A stretch of 64,000 bases of DNA from Thalassotalea sp. LPB0316 (GCF_014898095.1 NZ_CP062946.1:1860001-1924000), one strand, 5' to 3'; shown: positions 8,681 through 18,168, numbered from the stretch's first letter. Notes: generated by a model not told the origin, from the letters alone. Translations and numbers: made by a program.

Positions 8681-9046
8681 ATTCGACAAAAATGTCTGGA
8701 ACATTTTTGAACGCGCTTGCGCGGCCCCAAAAGGGTGGAGGGCAGGACGCCCGGCATACAAAAATGTCTGGAACATTTTTGAACGCGCTTGCGCGGCCCC
8801 AAAAGGGTGGAGGGCAGGACGCCCGGCATACAAAAATGTCTGGAACATTTTTGAACGCGCTTGCGCGGCCCCAAAAGGGTGGAGGGCAGGACGCCCGGCA
8901 TACAAAAATGTCTGGAACATTTTTGAACGCGCTTGCGCGGCCCCAAAAGGGTGGAGGGCAGGACGCCCGGCATACAAAAATGTCTGGAACATTTTTGAAC
9001 GCGCTTGCGCGGCCCCAAAAGGGTGGAGGGCAGGACGCCCGGCATA
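8681..9046. repeat. five tandem copies of a 72-bp structured repeat
   Basis: The motif ATGTCTGGAACATTTTTGAA begins at 8692, 8764, 8836, 8908 and 8980, exactly 72 bp apart, with near-perfect identity. Each unit can form CAAAAATGT-CTGGA-ACATTTTTG, GCGC-TT-GCGC, CCC-AAAA-GGG and GGGC-AGGAC-GCCC. Because 72 is a multiple of three, several frames stay open on both strands; these are artefacts. The array starts after gattcga and ends at aattcctc, which are the two sides of the tRNA-Ser T loop. It is a tandem expansion of the single element at 7044-7114. Confidence 0.9.
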
Positions 9047-9065
9047 ATTCCTCACTCACCGCCAT
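9046..9065 (+). pseudogene. tRNA-Ser 3'-end remnant
   Basis: AATTCCTCACTCACCGCCA repeats the 3' end of the tRNA-Ser gene. Similarity continues into the flank and its terminator, so this looks like the tail of a second tRNA-Ser gene whose 5' part has been replaced by the 72-bp repeat array. Confidence 0.75.
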
Positions 9066-9068
9066 ATT

Positions 9069-9102
9069 AAAAGCCCGTGCAAATATTACGCGGGCTTTTT
9101 TG
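9069..9102 (+). terminator. second tRNA-Ser-type terminator
   Basis: Stem AAAGCCCGTG/ACGCGGGCTTT (one imperfect pair) with a T run. It is a diverged duplicate of 8619-8651. Confidence 0.75.
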
Positions 9103-9144
9103 TTGGCAACTCGGTAGAATGAGAACTAGGCTAACCACTGCAGC

Positions 9145-10080
9145 TTACTCAAGATTAACAGGATTATATTCGCTACAAACCTCTAGTACGAGCTCTCTGA
9201 TCCAGCGGTTTGATTTCAAGTGTTCAACACTCCAATGCCAGTTGATATAGGCATGCGTTTTATCGAGTTTAAACGGAGGTTTAAACCAAATGTAATCGCT
9301 TTGATTATTCAGTGTTTTGATCGTAATCCCCGGAACAATACACAAATGATCAGTCGCTTTAACGATATCAACAATATTGTCGAAATTTGAACTGGTATAT
9401 TTTATCTCTCTGTCGAGCGTCATTTCTTTTATTGCGTATTGAATTGGGTAAACATTATTTTCTCTAGGTCTTAATACTGCATGTGTTTCACCGAGAAAAT
9501 CAGATAGGGTTATATGAGACTTACCAGCAAGTCTAGGGTGATCTTTACGGGCAAGAATATACATATCGTCGGTAAACAAGATTTTGTGATAACAGTCCTC
9601 TGATTCAATAGGCACATAGTCCAGGTGCAAATCATATTCCTTTTCTCGCAGTGCTCTTTCTGGGTGGGTTAATACATCATTGCTAATCGTTAAGGAAGCA
9701 TGAGGTGCTAATTGTGCAACTTTAACTGCTAACTGTCTTAAAAAATAAGAATTTTCGACACCCGTAATATTTAATTTGTAATTAAGTTTTGCTTTATTTG
9801 GATCAAATGTATGCATGTCGGGCAAAGTTAAAGAGACATTATTAAGCATGTCTTCAATAACCGGGGCTATTGCCATGGCTTTCAACGTCGGCATCATTTG
9901 GCCTGACTTTCTTTCAAATAACGGGTCGTTGTATACCGAGCGCAGGCGCTTTAAGGCTTGCGATACCGCAGGTTGAGACATTCCTAAGTTTTCAGCTGCA
10001 TGGCTTAAGTTTCGCTCGTGCATTAGTGCCGTAAAAATAGACAATAAATTTAAATCTATATTTCTTAAGTATTGTTTCAT
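9145..10080 (-). CDS. LysR-family transcriptional regulator
   Basis: A 311-residue regulator. The N-terminal winged HTH (about 6-65) reads NLLSIFTALMHERNLSHAAE then MSQPAVSQALKRLRSVYNDP, typical of LysR proteins. An effector-binding domain follows at about 92-300. It is divergent from the sulfatase gene, with about 130 bp between the starts and a palindrome at 10103-10119 near its own start. LysR proteins often control a divergent neighbour, so it may regulate the sulfatase. The ligand is unknown. Confidence 0.9.
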   Translation of the reverse strand: MKQYLRNIDLNLLSIFTALMHERNLSHAAENLGMSQPAVSQALKRLRSVYNDPLFERKSGQMMPTLKAMAIAPVIEDMLNNVSLTLPDMHTFDPNKAKLNYKLNITGVENSYFLRQLAVKVAQLAPHASLTISNDVLTHPERALREKEYDLHLDYVPIESEDCYHKILFTDDMYILARKDHPRLAGKSHITLSDFLGETHAVLRPRENNVYPIQYAIKEMTLDREIKYTSSNFDNIVDIVKATDHLCIVPGITIKTLNNQSDYIWFKPPFKLDKTHAYINWHWSVEHLKSNRWIRELVLEVCSEYNPVNLE

Positions 10081-10102
10081 AAATGTAACATTTAAACTTT
10101 AT

Positions 10103-10119
10103 TATAAGCTTGGCTTATA
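10103..10119. promoter_or_regulatory. palindromic candidate LysR operator
   Basis: TATAAGC-TTG-GCTTATA is a perfect 7-bp inverted repeat 23 bp upstream of the LysR start and about 90 bp upstream of the sulfatase. Its position and symmetry fit an autoregulatory LysR site. Binding is inferred. Confidence 0.45.
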
Positions 10120-10211
10120 GTACTGGTATTTTAATTGATTTCAAAGTCGATTTTTTCTGACTTAATATTTGCTCCAGTTATTTAGTTGAAATCAAATTGA
10201 AAGGGGCTTTT

Positions 10212-11777
10212 ATGTCTTTTAGTTCAGCATTATCAAAAGTTGCAATGGCATTCGGCGTGGTTTCTGTGTCAATGTCTGCAATGGCAACAACCAATCCAGA
10301 CAAACCAAACATCCTTGCTATTTGGGGTGACGATATTGGTATTTATAACATCAGTGCCTATAACCACGGTATGATGGGCTATCAAACACCAAACATCGAC
10401 CGTTTAGCAAATGAAGGTGCATTATTTACCGATCACTACGCCCAACAAAGTTGTACGGCGGGCCGTGCATCTTTCATCTTAGGTCAAGAGCCATTTCGCA
10501 CAGGATTAATGACCATCGGTATGCCAGGCTCTAGTCACGGTATTCCTGACTGGGCACCTACACTGGGCGATGTTGCAAAACACAACGGTTATATGACGGG
10601 CCAATTTGGTAAAAACCACTTAGGTGATCAAGATGAGCACTTACCTACTAAGCACGGATTTGACGAGTTCTTTGGTAACTTATATCACCTAAATGCTGAG
10701 GAAGAGCCAGAAACTTACTACTACCCACAAGATCCAGAGTTTGCACAGAAATACGGCCCACGCGGCGTACTTCATGCCTATGCTGATGGTCGTGTTGAAG
10801 ATACGGGTCCATTAACACGTAAGCGCATGGAAACAGCTGATGAAGAATTTTTAGCGGCAACGTTAAAGTTCATCGACAAAGCACACAAAGCGGATAAGCC
10901 TTTCTTTATTTGGTACAACAGTACTCGTATGCACATCCACACCCGTTTACAAGAGAAGTGGAAAGGTAAATCGGGCGTAAGTATCTACGCTGATGGTATG
11001 TTAGAGCACGATGAGCATATTGGTGTATTACTTGATAAATTAGATGAGTTAAAGATCGCTGACAATACGATTGTTATCTATACAACTGATAACGGTGCAG
11101 AGACTTTTACTTGGCCTGACGGCGGTAATACGCCTTTCCACGGTGAAAAAGGTACAACATACGAAGGCGGTATGCGCGTCCCTCAGCTAGTGAGATGGCC
11201 GGGTACCATCAAGCCAGGTACTAAAGAAAATGCCATGATGTCACACCTTGACTGGATGCCAACACTTGCTGCTGCGATGGGTGATAAGAACCTAGTTGAT
11301 GACTTAAAGGTTGGTCGCAAGGTTAACGATAAAAAATGGCGCGTACACTTAGATGGTCATAACTTCAAACCTTACTTTGAAGGCAAAGAAGAAACATCAC
11401 CACGTGATACGCTAATGTACTTCAGTCAAACAGGTCAGCTAAACGCGATTCGTTGGAACGACTGGAAAGCAAGTTTTGCCTTAGTTAAAGGTGACATGGC
11501 AAGTGGCGTACGTGAAGTACCAGCATGGCCACAACTAGTTAACTTACGTGCTGACCCATTTGAAAAAGCACCTGTTGAATCGGCTATGTATGTTCGTTGG
11601 ATGATTGACAACATGTGGGCATTCGTACCAGTAAGCAACAAAGTTCAAGAATTCATGGACTCGTTACAAGGCTATCCAATGCAATCAGGCAAAAGCTTTG
11701 GCGCCGCAGACATTGATTACACTACGCTTCAAATGCAAGCGTTTGTAGACAAAGTTCAAACGGAATTGAAAAAATAA
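10212..11777 (+). CDS. Secreted sulfatase (arylsulfatase family, formylglycine type)
   Basis: A 521-residue alkaline-phosphatase-superfamily sulfatase with a signal peptide ending near ASMAMA-type residues (MSAMA, about residue 25). The sulfatase signature SCTAGRASF has Cys81, to be converted to formylglycine, with Arg85. Asp40-Asp41 in WGDDIG and DN in YTTDNGAETF are metal ligands. It would hydrolyse sulfate esters in the periplasm or outside; the substrate cannot be told. ATG 10212 follows AAAGGGG and is preferred to the TTG at 10197. It is divergent from lysR. No anaerobic maturase is seen nearby. Confidence 0.92.
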   Translation: MSFSSALSKVAMAFGVVSVSMSAMATTNPDKPNILAIWGDDIGIYNISAYNHGMMGYQTPNIDRLANEGALFTDHYAQQSCTAGRASFILGQEPFRTGLMTIGMPGSSHGIPDWAPTLGDVAKHNGYMTGQFGKNHLGDQDEHLPTKHGFDEFFGNLYHLNAEEEPETYYYPQDPEFAQKYGPRGVLHAYADGRVEDTGPLTRKRMETADEEFLAATLKFIDKAHKADKPFFIWYNSTRMHIHTRLQEKWKGKSGVSIYADGMLEHDEHIGVLLDKLDELKIADNTIVIYTTDNGAETFTWPDGGNTPFHGEKGTTYEGGMRVPQLVRWPGTIKPGTKENAMMSHLDWMPTLAAAMGDKNLVDDLKVGRKVNDKKWRVHLDGHNFKPYFEGKEETSPRDTLMYFSQTGQLNAIRWNDWKASFALVKGDMASGVREVPAWPQLVNLRADPFEKAPVESAMYVRWMIDNMWAFVPVSNKVQEFMDSLQGYPMQSGKSFGAADIDYTTLQMQAFVDKVQTELKK

Positions 11778-11783
11778 TAAACT

Positions 11784-11843
11784 CTTTGGTAAATCCAATA
11801 ACTCAATAAATCACTTTGGTAAATCCAAAAACTCAATAAATCA
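11784..11843. repeat. 30-bp direct repeat, two copies
   Basis: ctttggtaaatccaa followed by a/t and aactcaataaatca occurs twice back to back after the sulfatase stop, just before its terminator. It is probably a slippage duplication with no coding content. Confidence 0.8.
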
Positions 11844-11847
11844 CTTT

Positions 11848-11876
11848 AGCCACATCAATTGATGTGGCTTTTTTTA
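11848..11876 (+). terminator. terminator of the sulfatase gene
   Basis: AGCCACATCAA/TTGATGTGGCT, a perfect 11-bp stem, followed by seven T residues. Confidence 0.85.
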
Positions 11877-11996
11877 TTTGCCACACAAGTAAAGTTAAAA
11901 TGTCTAAGCCACTTTTTTGATTGGTTTTTATCTATTAATTTTTAGCTATTAGTTTAGTTGATAGTTTAGGTAATAGTTCTAAGAACAATCAGTCAC

Positions 11997-12743
11997 CTAA
12001 ACAAATGGTGAATTCGTCAACGTCATCTCGGTTGGGGTGACTTTTAGCCAAGCACCTTGTTCGTACCAGTCGCCCAAGACGATTCGTTTTGCTGCTTTGC
12101 CATTGGCTTGATGTTGATGAATGTCAGGTCTGTGAGTATGGCCGTGGATCAATAATTGGCATTGATGCGCTTCAAGCTCCTTCACCACTTCACTTGGTGT
12201 TACATCCATAATATCGAGCGATTTCATTTGCTGCGCGCTTTTGCTCTTTTCGCGATAGCCTTCAGCTAAGCGCTTGCGATACCACAGTGGCAAGTTCGTG
12301 ACTAAGCCCATCCACCACCAAGTACGCGATTTTTTGCGAAACTTTTGATAATCAACATCACGGGTACAAAGGGTATCGCCATGCATGATCAAGGCCTTTT
12401 GGCCGTATAAATCAATCGTTGTTTTTTCGGGAAGTAACTGCATTGATGAACGCTTGGCGTAATCTTTACCTAAAACAAAGTCACGATTACCGTGAATAAA
12501 GAATATCTCGGTACCTGTATTAGCTAGTTGTGTTAAGGCATTGGCAATATCATCGTTTAACGGTGATTGAAAGTCGTCGCCAAACCAAAGCTCAAACAAA
12601 TCGCCAAGGATATAAAGTTTCTCAGCCAAGATTGCATCGTTTTTTAAAAACGATAAAAAACAGGCCGTAATATCAGGCCTGTTTTGCGCTAAATGCAAGT
12701 CAGCGATAAAGTAGGTGACTTGCTGTTTAACTGCTTTTGTCAT
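11997..12743 (-). CDS. lpxH: UDP-2,3-diacylglucosamine diphosphatase LpxH
   Basis: A 248-residue calcineurin-like metallophosphoesterase that cleaves UDP-2,3-diacylglucosamine to lipid X in lipid A synthesis. Metal-binding motifs are visible in order: FIADLHL, ILGDLFELWFGDD, GNRDFVLG, MHGDTLCT and the C-terminal HGHTHRP. It is cytoplasmic and membrane-associated. It sits 5 bp after ppiB on the same strand, so the two are co-transcribed, the common arrangement in gammaproteobacteria. Confidence 0.95.
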   Translation of the reverse strand: MTKAVKQQVTYFIADLHLAQNRPDITACFLSFLKNDAILAEKLYILGDLFELWFGDDFQSPLNDDIANALTQLANTGTEIFFIHGNRDFVLGKDYAKRSSMQLLPEKTTIDLYGQKALIMHGDTLCTRDVDYQKFRKKSRTWWWMGLVTNLPLWYRKRLAEGYREKSKSAQQMKSLDIMDVTPSEVVKELEAHQCQLLIHGHTHRPDIHQHQANGKAAKRIVLGDWYEQGAWLKVTPTEMTLTNSPFV

Positions 12744-12748
12744 CTAAA

Positions 12749-13240
12749 TTATTCAACAATCGTGTTGTTAATAATGATTTCGTCTTTTGGTACATCGTCG
12801 TGGAAACCAAAACGACCTGTTTCTACTAGTGTCATTTTGTCGACAATATCCATACCTTCAACGACTTGACCAAATACACAGTAGCCCCAGCCATGCATAT
12901 CTTCAGATTTGAAGTTTAAGAAGTCGTTATCAACTAAGTTGATGAAAAATTGTGCCGATGCAGAGTGAGGCGCTTGAGTGCGAGCCATTGCTAATGTGCC
13001 GCGTTTGTTTTCTAAGCCGTTATTGGCTTCGTTTTGAATTGGATCACGGGTATCTTTTTCTTCCATACCAGAAGCAAAACCGCCACCTTGCGCCATAAAG
13101 CCTTTAATAACACGGTGGAAAATCGTACCGTTGTAGAAGCCGTCTTTTGCGTATTGTGCGAAGTTTTCCGCAGTAATTGGTGCTTTTTCAAAATCTAATT
13201 CAATTTTGATGTCACCTAAGTTTGTTTGAAAAGTAATCAT
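12749..13240 (-). CDS. ppiB: Peptidyl-prolyl cis-trans isomerase B (cyclophilin)
   Basis: A 163-residue single-domain cyclophilin without a signal peptide, so cytoplasmic. Active-site marks are [20 protein letters not shown], with the catalytic Arg in FHRV, and [17 protein letters not shown]. It catalyses proline isomerisation during folding. It is divergent from cysS and leads lpxH in a two-gene operon. Confidence 0.96.
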   Translation of the reverse strand: MITFQTNLGDIKIELDFEKAPITAENFAQYAKDGFYNGTIFHRVIKGFMAQGGGFASGMEEKDTRDPIQNEANNGLENKRGTLAMARTQAPHSASAQFFINLVDNDFLNFKSEDMHGWGYCVFGQVVEGMDIVDKMTLVETGRFGFHDDVPKDEIIINNTIVE

Positions 13241-13306
13241 TTTAATTTCTCACACTAAATAGTTGCAAGAATTGTAACTTAAAACATCGAAGTGTAAAGG
13301 GAAGTG

Positions 13307-13335
13307 GTGACCGAATTCATTTGTTCGGGTACAAT
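13307..13335 (+). promoter_or_regulatory. candidate cysS promoter
   Basis: GTGACC (13307-13312) and TACAAT (13330-13335) are 17 bp apart, about 60 bp upstream of cysS. Confidence 0.45.
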
Positions 13336-13397
13336 GCGTCCCCTAATTTATCGAGATATTCGAGTTTTTATTTAACCAGTCGACGGAAAAGCAACTG

Positions 13398-14783
13398 ATG
13401 TTACAAATTTATAATACCCTGACACGAAAGAAAGAAGCATTTAAACCCCTTGTTGAAGGCAAGGTGGGTTTATACGTTTGTGGTGTGACGGTTTACGATT
13501 TGTGTCATATCGGCCATGCGAGAACATATATTGGTTTTGACAACATTGTTCGCTATTTGCGCTTTTCAGGTTACGACGTGACTTACGTTCGTAATATCAC
13601 GGATGTAGAAGATAAAATCATCAAGCGCGCTAATGAAAATGGCGAAGATCCTATGGCATTAGTTGAGCGTAATATTAGTGAAATGTATCACGACTTTGAT
13701 ACTTTGAGTTTGTTACACCCTGATATCGAGCCACGTGTAACAACCCATATGCAAGAAATCATCGATATGATTGTCACCTTGGTTGAAAAAGAGCACGCCT
13801 ATGTCGCTTCAAGTGGCGATGTATTATTTGATGTTACCAGCTTTAAAGAATACGGTCAGTTAAGTGGTCAAAACCTTAAACAATTGCAAGCTGGCTCGCG
13901 TGTTGAAGTAGATGATACCAAACGCAACCCGCTTGATTTCGTATTGTGGAAAATGGCAAAACCAGGTGAGCCAAGCTGGACGTCGCCATGGGGTGAAGGT
14001 CGCCCAGGCTGGCATATCGAATGTTCAGCAATGAACGCAAAAGAGCTAGGTGCCCATTTTGATATTCACGGTGGTGGCTCTGACTTAGCCTTTCCACACC
14101 ATGAAAATGAAGTAGCACAAAGCTGTTGTGCACTTGATACGCCATACGTGAATTACTGGATCCACACGGGCATGGTACAGGTTGATCAAGAAAAAATGTC
14201 TAAGTCATTAGGTAATTTCTTTACCATTCGCGAGGTATTACAAAAATACGATGCGGAAACGACGCGTTATTTCTTAACCTCTGGTCAATACCGTAGCCAG
14301 CTGAACTACTCAACAGATAATTTAGATCAGGCTAAATCATCGTTAGAGCGCATTTATACCGCGTTACGTGATGTCGAAGTTGCAGAAGATTTTGCTTTAG
14401 ATAAAGAAAACCCATTTGTTGTTGAGTTTTGTAAAGCAATGGATGACGATTTCAACACACCACAAGCTTTATCTGTCTTGTTTGAGGTTGCTAAACAGCT
14501 CAATGTTGCCAAACAAGAACAAACAGACAATATCGCTGAACTTGCCGGTACACTAAAAGCACTAGGTGGCTTATTAGGGCTGTTACAACAATCACCTGAG
14601 AGCTTTTTACAAGGCGCTGGCGATAGTGATGAAGTTGCCGAAATTGAAGCGTTAATAGCACAACGTAACCAAGCACGCGCAGATAAAAACTGGGCGCTAG
14701 CTGATGAAGCCCGTGATAAGTTAAACGCGATGAATATTGTTTTAGAAGACAGCGCTGGCAAAACAACCTGGCGTAAGAAGTAA
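13398..14783 (+). CDS. cysS: Cysteinyl-tRNA synthetase
   Basis: A 461-residue class I aminoacyl-tRNA synthetase. The HIGH-type motif is [13 protein letters not shown] and the KMSKS motif is [10 protein letters not shown]. Zinc-binding residues occur in [16 protein letters not shown] and [11 protein letters not shown]. It charges tRNA-Cys in the cytosol. Length and motif order are normal for the family. It is divergent from ppiB and followed by a terminator. Confidence 0.97.
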   Translation: MLQIYNTLTRKKEAFKPLVEGKVGLYVCGVTVYDLCHIGHARTYIGFDNIVRYLRFSGYDVTYVRNITDVEDKIIKRANENGEDPMALVERNISEMYHDFDTLSLLHPDIEPRVTTHMQEIIDMIVTLVEKEHAYVASSGDVLFDVTSFKEYGQLSGQNLKQLQAGSRVEVDDTKRNPLDFVLWKMAKPGEPSWTSPWGEGRPGWHIECSAMNAKELGAHFDIHGGGSDLAFPHHENEVAQSCCALDTPYVNYWIHTGMVQVDQEKMSKSLGNFFTIREVLQKYDAETTRYFLTSGQYRSQLNYSTDNLDQAKSSLERIYTALRDVEVAEDFALDKENPFVVEFCKAMDDDFNTPQALSVLFEVAKQLNVAKQEQTDNIAELAGTLKALGGLLGLLQQSPESFLQGAGDSDEVAEIEALIAQRNQARADKNWALADEARDKLNAMNIVLEDSAGKTTWRKK

Positions 14784-14804
14784 GTTCTCCGCTTTGGAAC
14801 GAGT

Positions 14805-14834
14805 AAGGGCTAAGTCTAACTTAGCCCTTTTTTT
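14805..14834 (+). terminator. terminator of cysS
   Basis: AAGGGCTAAG/CTTAGCCCTT stem with a five-base loop and a run of seven T residues. Confidence 0.88.
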
Positions 14835-14909
14835 ATCCTTGAAAATTAACCTCAGTGACGCCATCAATTAATTAATACCAAAGTTAACCATAGTCATGGA
14901 TCGATTATT

Positions 14910-15896
14910 GTGAATCGAATAGTTCTCAACGTTATTTTATCAATTTATTTCCTCTGGCAAGGCGTTGCGTTAGCGATTGCAGACGAGCTTACACTAAGTA
15001 AAACCGAGATAAATAATACCGTAATGCAAATTGCTCAAACCATTGAGCAACAATATTACGACGAGGATAAAGCCACTGTTATTGCGAGAAATCTATTAAA
15101 TACCCTAGATAAGGGGGATTTCTACGCGAGCTATCGACAAGATGAATTGATAACTCTGATAAATAGCGTATTTGCCTCACCTGATGGCGATGGCTTTATC
15201 AGTTTAAATGAGCAGGCATTAGATGATAGTTTTACGCTGTCTAGTGGGCAAAGTGCTGATGTTGGTTATCAAATTGAATACCAAAAACTAGATAACAATA
15301 TTGGCTATATTCACTTTTCAGGTAATTTTCAAAATATCTCAAGCATTGAACAGTTAACACTGATCTTAGCAAAACTTGACGGCTCAAGTGCTTATATAAT
15401 AGATACGCTAGATGCAAGCGACGCCAGTTTTACCGTCATTCATCACTTTATCAGTTGTTTTGTTAAACCAGATATCCACCTTGCCAATTTAAAACGTACC
15501 GATAGTGAAAACTTAACGCCTGTATTGTCCCTAAGTTCACCGCAAACACCTCAAACTATCAATAGCAACTCTATCAGCACTAAATCGCTTGTGATTTTAC
15601 AATCTGCATTTGCTCAACAAGCATGGGAGTTTTTTAATCTTGCCTTGCAGCAACAAGGCGCTTTGATCATTGGCGAAGAATCAATTGGTAATGCAAGTTT
15701 GAACAAGACATTTATTATCGATAAATATTTTGAATTAAGTGTCCCGTTCGCGTTATTTCAAGCACCGGATAGTGATAGAAGTTGGAAAAATAGTGGAATT
15801 ACACCTGACTATTTTGCATCGGAGGCTGATGCGTTAGCGCTGGCGAAAGAAAAGATTCAGTTATTGAAAACAGGTCACTATCAGTTGAAAAATTAA
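14910..15896 (+). CDS. S41-peptidase-like exported protein, probably catalytically dead
   Basis: A 328-residue protein with a signal peptide (about 1-24) starting at GTG 14910. An N-terminal helical segment resembles the IRBP-type S41 lead domain (about 27-90), followed by a core at about 115-310. Family-like parts are IGYIHFSGNF, KSLVILQSAFAQQAWEFFNL and GALIIGEESIGNASLNKTFI. Where active S41 enzymes have Ser in a SAAE-like motif, this protein has AQQAWE, so the nucleophile seems lost. The assignment rests on overall pattern; a noncatalytic binding role is possible. It stands alone between cysS and a BASS transporter. Confidence 0.55.
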   Translation: MNRIVLNVILSIYFLWQGVALAIADELTLSKTEINNTVMQIAQTIEQQYYDEDKATVIARNLLNTLDKGDFYASYRQDELITLINSVFASPDGDGFISLNEQALDDSFTLSSGQSADVGYQIEYQKLDNNIGYIHFSGNFQNISSIEQLTLILAKLDGSSAYIIDTLDASDASFTVIHHFISCFVKPDIHLANLKRTDSENLTPVLSLSSPQTPQTINSNSISTKSLVILQSAFAQQAWEFFNLALQQQGALIIGEESIGNASLNKTFIIDKYFELSVPFALFQAPDSDRSWKNSGITPDYFASEADALALAKEKIQLLKTGHYQLKN

Positions 15897-15968
15897 ATTA
15901 TTGCTGACCTTTTACTTATATTTAGTGGTATAAAAATCAAACATAAGAACAATAATTAAGGTGAATAT

Positions 15969-16868
15969 GTGGCTGAACTTTATATCGAGTATGAGTATGC
16001 CATCGCAGCATTTCAGTTAATTTGTGCGATGTTGGGTATGGGAGCAACACTAACGCTTGATGATTTCAAAGATCTTGCACGAGAGCCTAAGGCGGTATTT
16101 ACGGGAACTTGTATACAGTTTTTACTACCACCATTACTTGCTTATTTTTTTATTACAGCGTTAGCGCTCAATATCGGAGTTGCCATCGGCCTTGCGTTAA
16201 TTGCTGCTATTCCTGGCGGTACAACCTCTAATGTTTTTACCCATTTTGCTAAAGGCAATGTACCTTTGTCGATTTCAATAACTGGAGTAACAACAATCGC
16301 GTGTCTATTCTTTACCCCTTTTATTCTTGGTCTACTTATTATTGATTATTTACCGGAAGATTTTGTCATGCCAACAGCTAGGATCATTAGTGACATTAGC
16401 TTCACGCTATTACTGCCACTGATTATTGGTATGCTGCTCCACAAGTATTTATCTCAGATTGCTCAGGTGTTATCTGCGTGGTTTATCCGCGCGTCACTTG
16501 TCGGTATTTTGCTCATCGTCATTGGTAGTGCGAGTGCTGGGCGTTTAGATATCGCCGCGTTTGGTCAAGATAATCTGGTTATTGTGCTGGCGTTTATTAT
16601 CAGTTTATGGGCTCTAACGGCATTAATTACTGAAGTATTGAAGTTAAAGAAAGCAGATAAAACTGCCATAGAAATCGAAGTGGTGGTGAGAAACATAAAT
16701 TTAGCTGTACTGATCAAAGTTTCGTTATTTCCGGCAGCACTAGGTGTTAATCAATCGATTGGCGATATGGTGTTATTTTGCGCCCTGTTATTTGGAGGGG
16801 TTCAGATGTTGATTGCCTTTTTCATTATTTCTTTCAGAAGAAAGACTACAAAGAGCGTTGTGGTATAG
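15969..16868 (+). CDS. BASS-family (bile acid:Na+ symporter-like) transporter
   Basis: A 299-residue integral membrane protein with nine or ten hydrophobic helices. BASS/SBF features are LICAMLGMGATLTLDDFKDL near the N-terminus, the loop AAIPGGTTSNVFTHFAKGNV (about 79-98) and a later VRNINLAVLIKVSLFPAALG. Relatives carry organic anions, such as steroids, pyruvate or pantoate, with sodium; the substrate here is unknown. The GTG start follows AAGGTG. It is convergent with folD. Confidence 0.85.
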   Translation: MAELYIEYEYAIAAFQLICAMLGMGATLTLDDFKDLAREPKAVFTGTCIQFLLPPLLAYFFITALALNIGVAIGLALIAAIPGGTTSNVFTHFAKGNVPLSISITGVTTIACLFFTPFILGLLIIDYLPEDFVMPTARIISDISFTLLLPLIIGMLLHKYLSQIAQVLSAWFIRASLVGILLIVIGSASAGRLDIAAFGQDNLVIVLAFIISLWALTALITEVLKLKKADKTAIEIEVVVRNINLAVLIKVSLFPAALGVNQSIGDMVLFCALLFGGVQMLIAFFIISFRRKTTKSVVV

Positions 16869-16871
16869 CAA

Positions 16872-16898
16872 TAAAAAAGCCCTCAACAATGAGGGCTT
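16872..16898 (-). terminator. terminator of folD
   Basis: AAGCCCTCA/TGAGGGCTT stem with a T run on the minus strand, between the convergent BASS gene and folD. The plus strand lacks a T run, so it serves mainly folD. Confidence 0.8.
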
Positions 16899-16918
16899 AA
16901 TGAGGTAGTGCTTAATCG

Positions 16919-17776
16919 TTAAATATCGTTAAACTCTTCACAAGCAATTAACGTATTTTCAATTAAACTTGCTACTGTCATTGGGCCTACACCACCTGGA
17001 ACGGGTGTAATGTAGCTGGCTCTGTCTTTTGCGATGTCAAATTCAACGTCACCGACAAGCTTGCCCGTGTCTAAGCGATTAATACCTACATCAATCACAA
17101 TCGCACCTTCTTTAATCCACTCACCCGGAATAAATTCTGGTTTACCAACCGCAACGACAATTAAGTCTGCTTGGCGCACTTTACTCTCTAGGTCTTTAGT
17201 GAAGCGATGTGTTGTAGTCGTTGTACAACCGGCAAGTAATAGCTCTAAAGTCATTGGTCGGCCAACGATATTTGATGCGCCAACAACAAGCGCATCTAAG
17301 CCATGAGTTTTTACACCGGTTGACTCGATTAACGAGATAATACCTTTAGGCGTGCAAGGGCGTAACCCCGGTTGACGCAGTGCGAGCTTACCAACGTTTG
17401 AAGGATGAAAGCCATCAACGTCTTTATTCGGGTTGATGTGCTCGATCACAAGATTGGCATTTAACCCTTCAGGCAAAGGTAGTTGCACTAAAATACCATC
17501 AACGTCGTTGTCGTTGTTTAACTCATCGATAAGTTCAAGCAGTTGTTGTTCGGTAGTATCTGCTGGCAAATCGTATGATTTAGAGATGAAGCCGACTTCT
17601 TCACAGGCTTTTCTTTTACTACCGACATAAACTTGTGAAGCCGGATCACTGCCGACTAATACTACGGCTAATCCCGGTGCTCTTTTACCTGCTTCAATGC
17701 GTTTTGCAACGCGCTCTTTTACTGAGTTACGGATCTGTTGGGCGATTGCTTTACCATCAATAAGTTGTGCTGTCAT
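16919..17776 (-). CDS. folD: Bifunctional methylene-THF dehydrogenase / methenyl-THF cyclohydrolase FolD
   Basis: A 285-residue enzyme interconverting 5,10-methylene- and 10-formyl-tetrahydrofolate with NADP. Motifs are the active-site Lys in [13 protein letters not shown], the substrate-binding [10 protein letters not shown], the Rossmann segment [20 protein letters not shown] and [15 protein letters not shown] 17776 ([14 protein letters not shown]) is chosen over an upstream ATG because family members start there. It is a single-gene unit. Confidence 0.96.
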   Translation of the reverse strand: MTAQLIDGKAIAQQIRNSVKERVAKRIEAGKRAPGLAVVLVGSDPASQVYVGSKRKACEEVGFISKSYDLPADTTEQQLLELIDELNNDNDVDGILVQLPLPEGLNANLVIEHINPNKDVDGFHPSNVGKLALRQPGLRPCTPKGIISLIESTGVKTHGLDALVVGASNIVGRPMTLELLLAGCTTTTTHRFTKDLESKVRQADLIVVAVGKPEFIPGEWIKEGAIVIDVGINRLDTGKLVGDVEFDIAKDRASYITPVPGGVGPMTVASLIENTLIACEEFNDI

Positions 17777-18022
17777 AATCTCGTGAAATGTTGTCAATGA
17801 ATCGCGGCTATTTTCTCACAAATAAAACTTAGCTTGTAGCTTTTATCACGTAATCTTGGTAAAAATAATGAAATTGAGGTGATCTAAATTCACTTGGTTT
17901 ACCTACTGATAGATAAGCAAGCCATAGATGATGTTCAAACGGCTGATTTTTACCCGAAAGTGCGCTAATTTGAGCAAGGTGGTGTAAAAGTGAGCGAACA
18001 AACATTTTTTTATAAAAAAGGT

Positions 18023-18051
18023 TTGACGAGTAGGGTGCAACTCGGTAATAT
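18023..18051 (+). promoter_or_regulatory. promoter of the Pro-Arg-His-Pro tRNA operon
   Basis: TTGACG (18023-18028), 17 bp, TAATAT (18046-18051), then a GC-rich discriminator (ccgcatccg). The start would be about 35 bp before the first tRNA. Confidence 0.65.
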
Positions 18052-18091
18052 CCGCATCCGTTGAAACGACGCACTGTTTCAACATTTGTGT

Positions 18092-18168
18092 CGGTGATTA
18101 GCGCAGCTTGGTAGCGCACTTGGTTTGGGTCCAAGGGGTCGTAGGTTCAAATCCTACATCACCGACCA
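18092..18168 (+). tRNA. tRNA-Pro (anticodon TGG), copy 1
   Basis: 77 nt with encoded CCA. The acceptor is CGGTGAT/ATCACCG and the anticodon loop TTTGGGT. It is identical to copy 2 at 18378-18454. Confidence 0.96.

Noticed and set aside
8522..9065. Genomic island attachment sites (attL/attR) at tRNA-Ser
   Set aside because: The repeated tRNA 3' end encloses only the 72-bp array and a terminator; there is no integrase and no cargo, so decay of a tandem tRNA copy is more likely.
8604..9117. Several open frames on both strands, including a Cys/Pro-rich repeat protein
   Set aside because: They arise because the 72-bp unit is a multiple of three. Frames are open in both directions at once, and the tRNA-linked structured repeat explains the sequence better.
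17829..18134. 101-residue frame on the minus strand near the tRNA operon
   Set aside because: It starts inside the tRNA-Pro gene and crosses its promoter, and it has no family resemblance.
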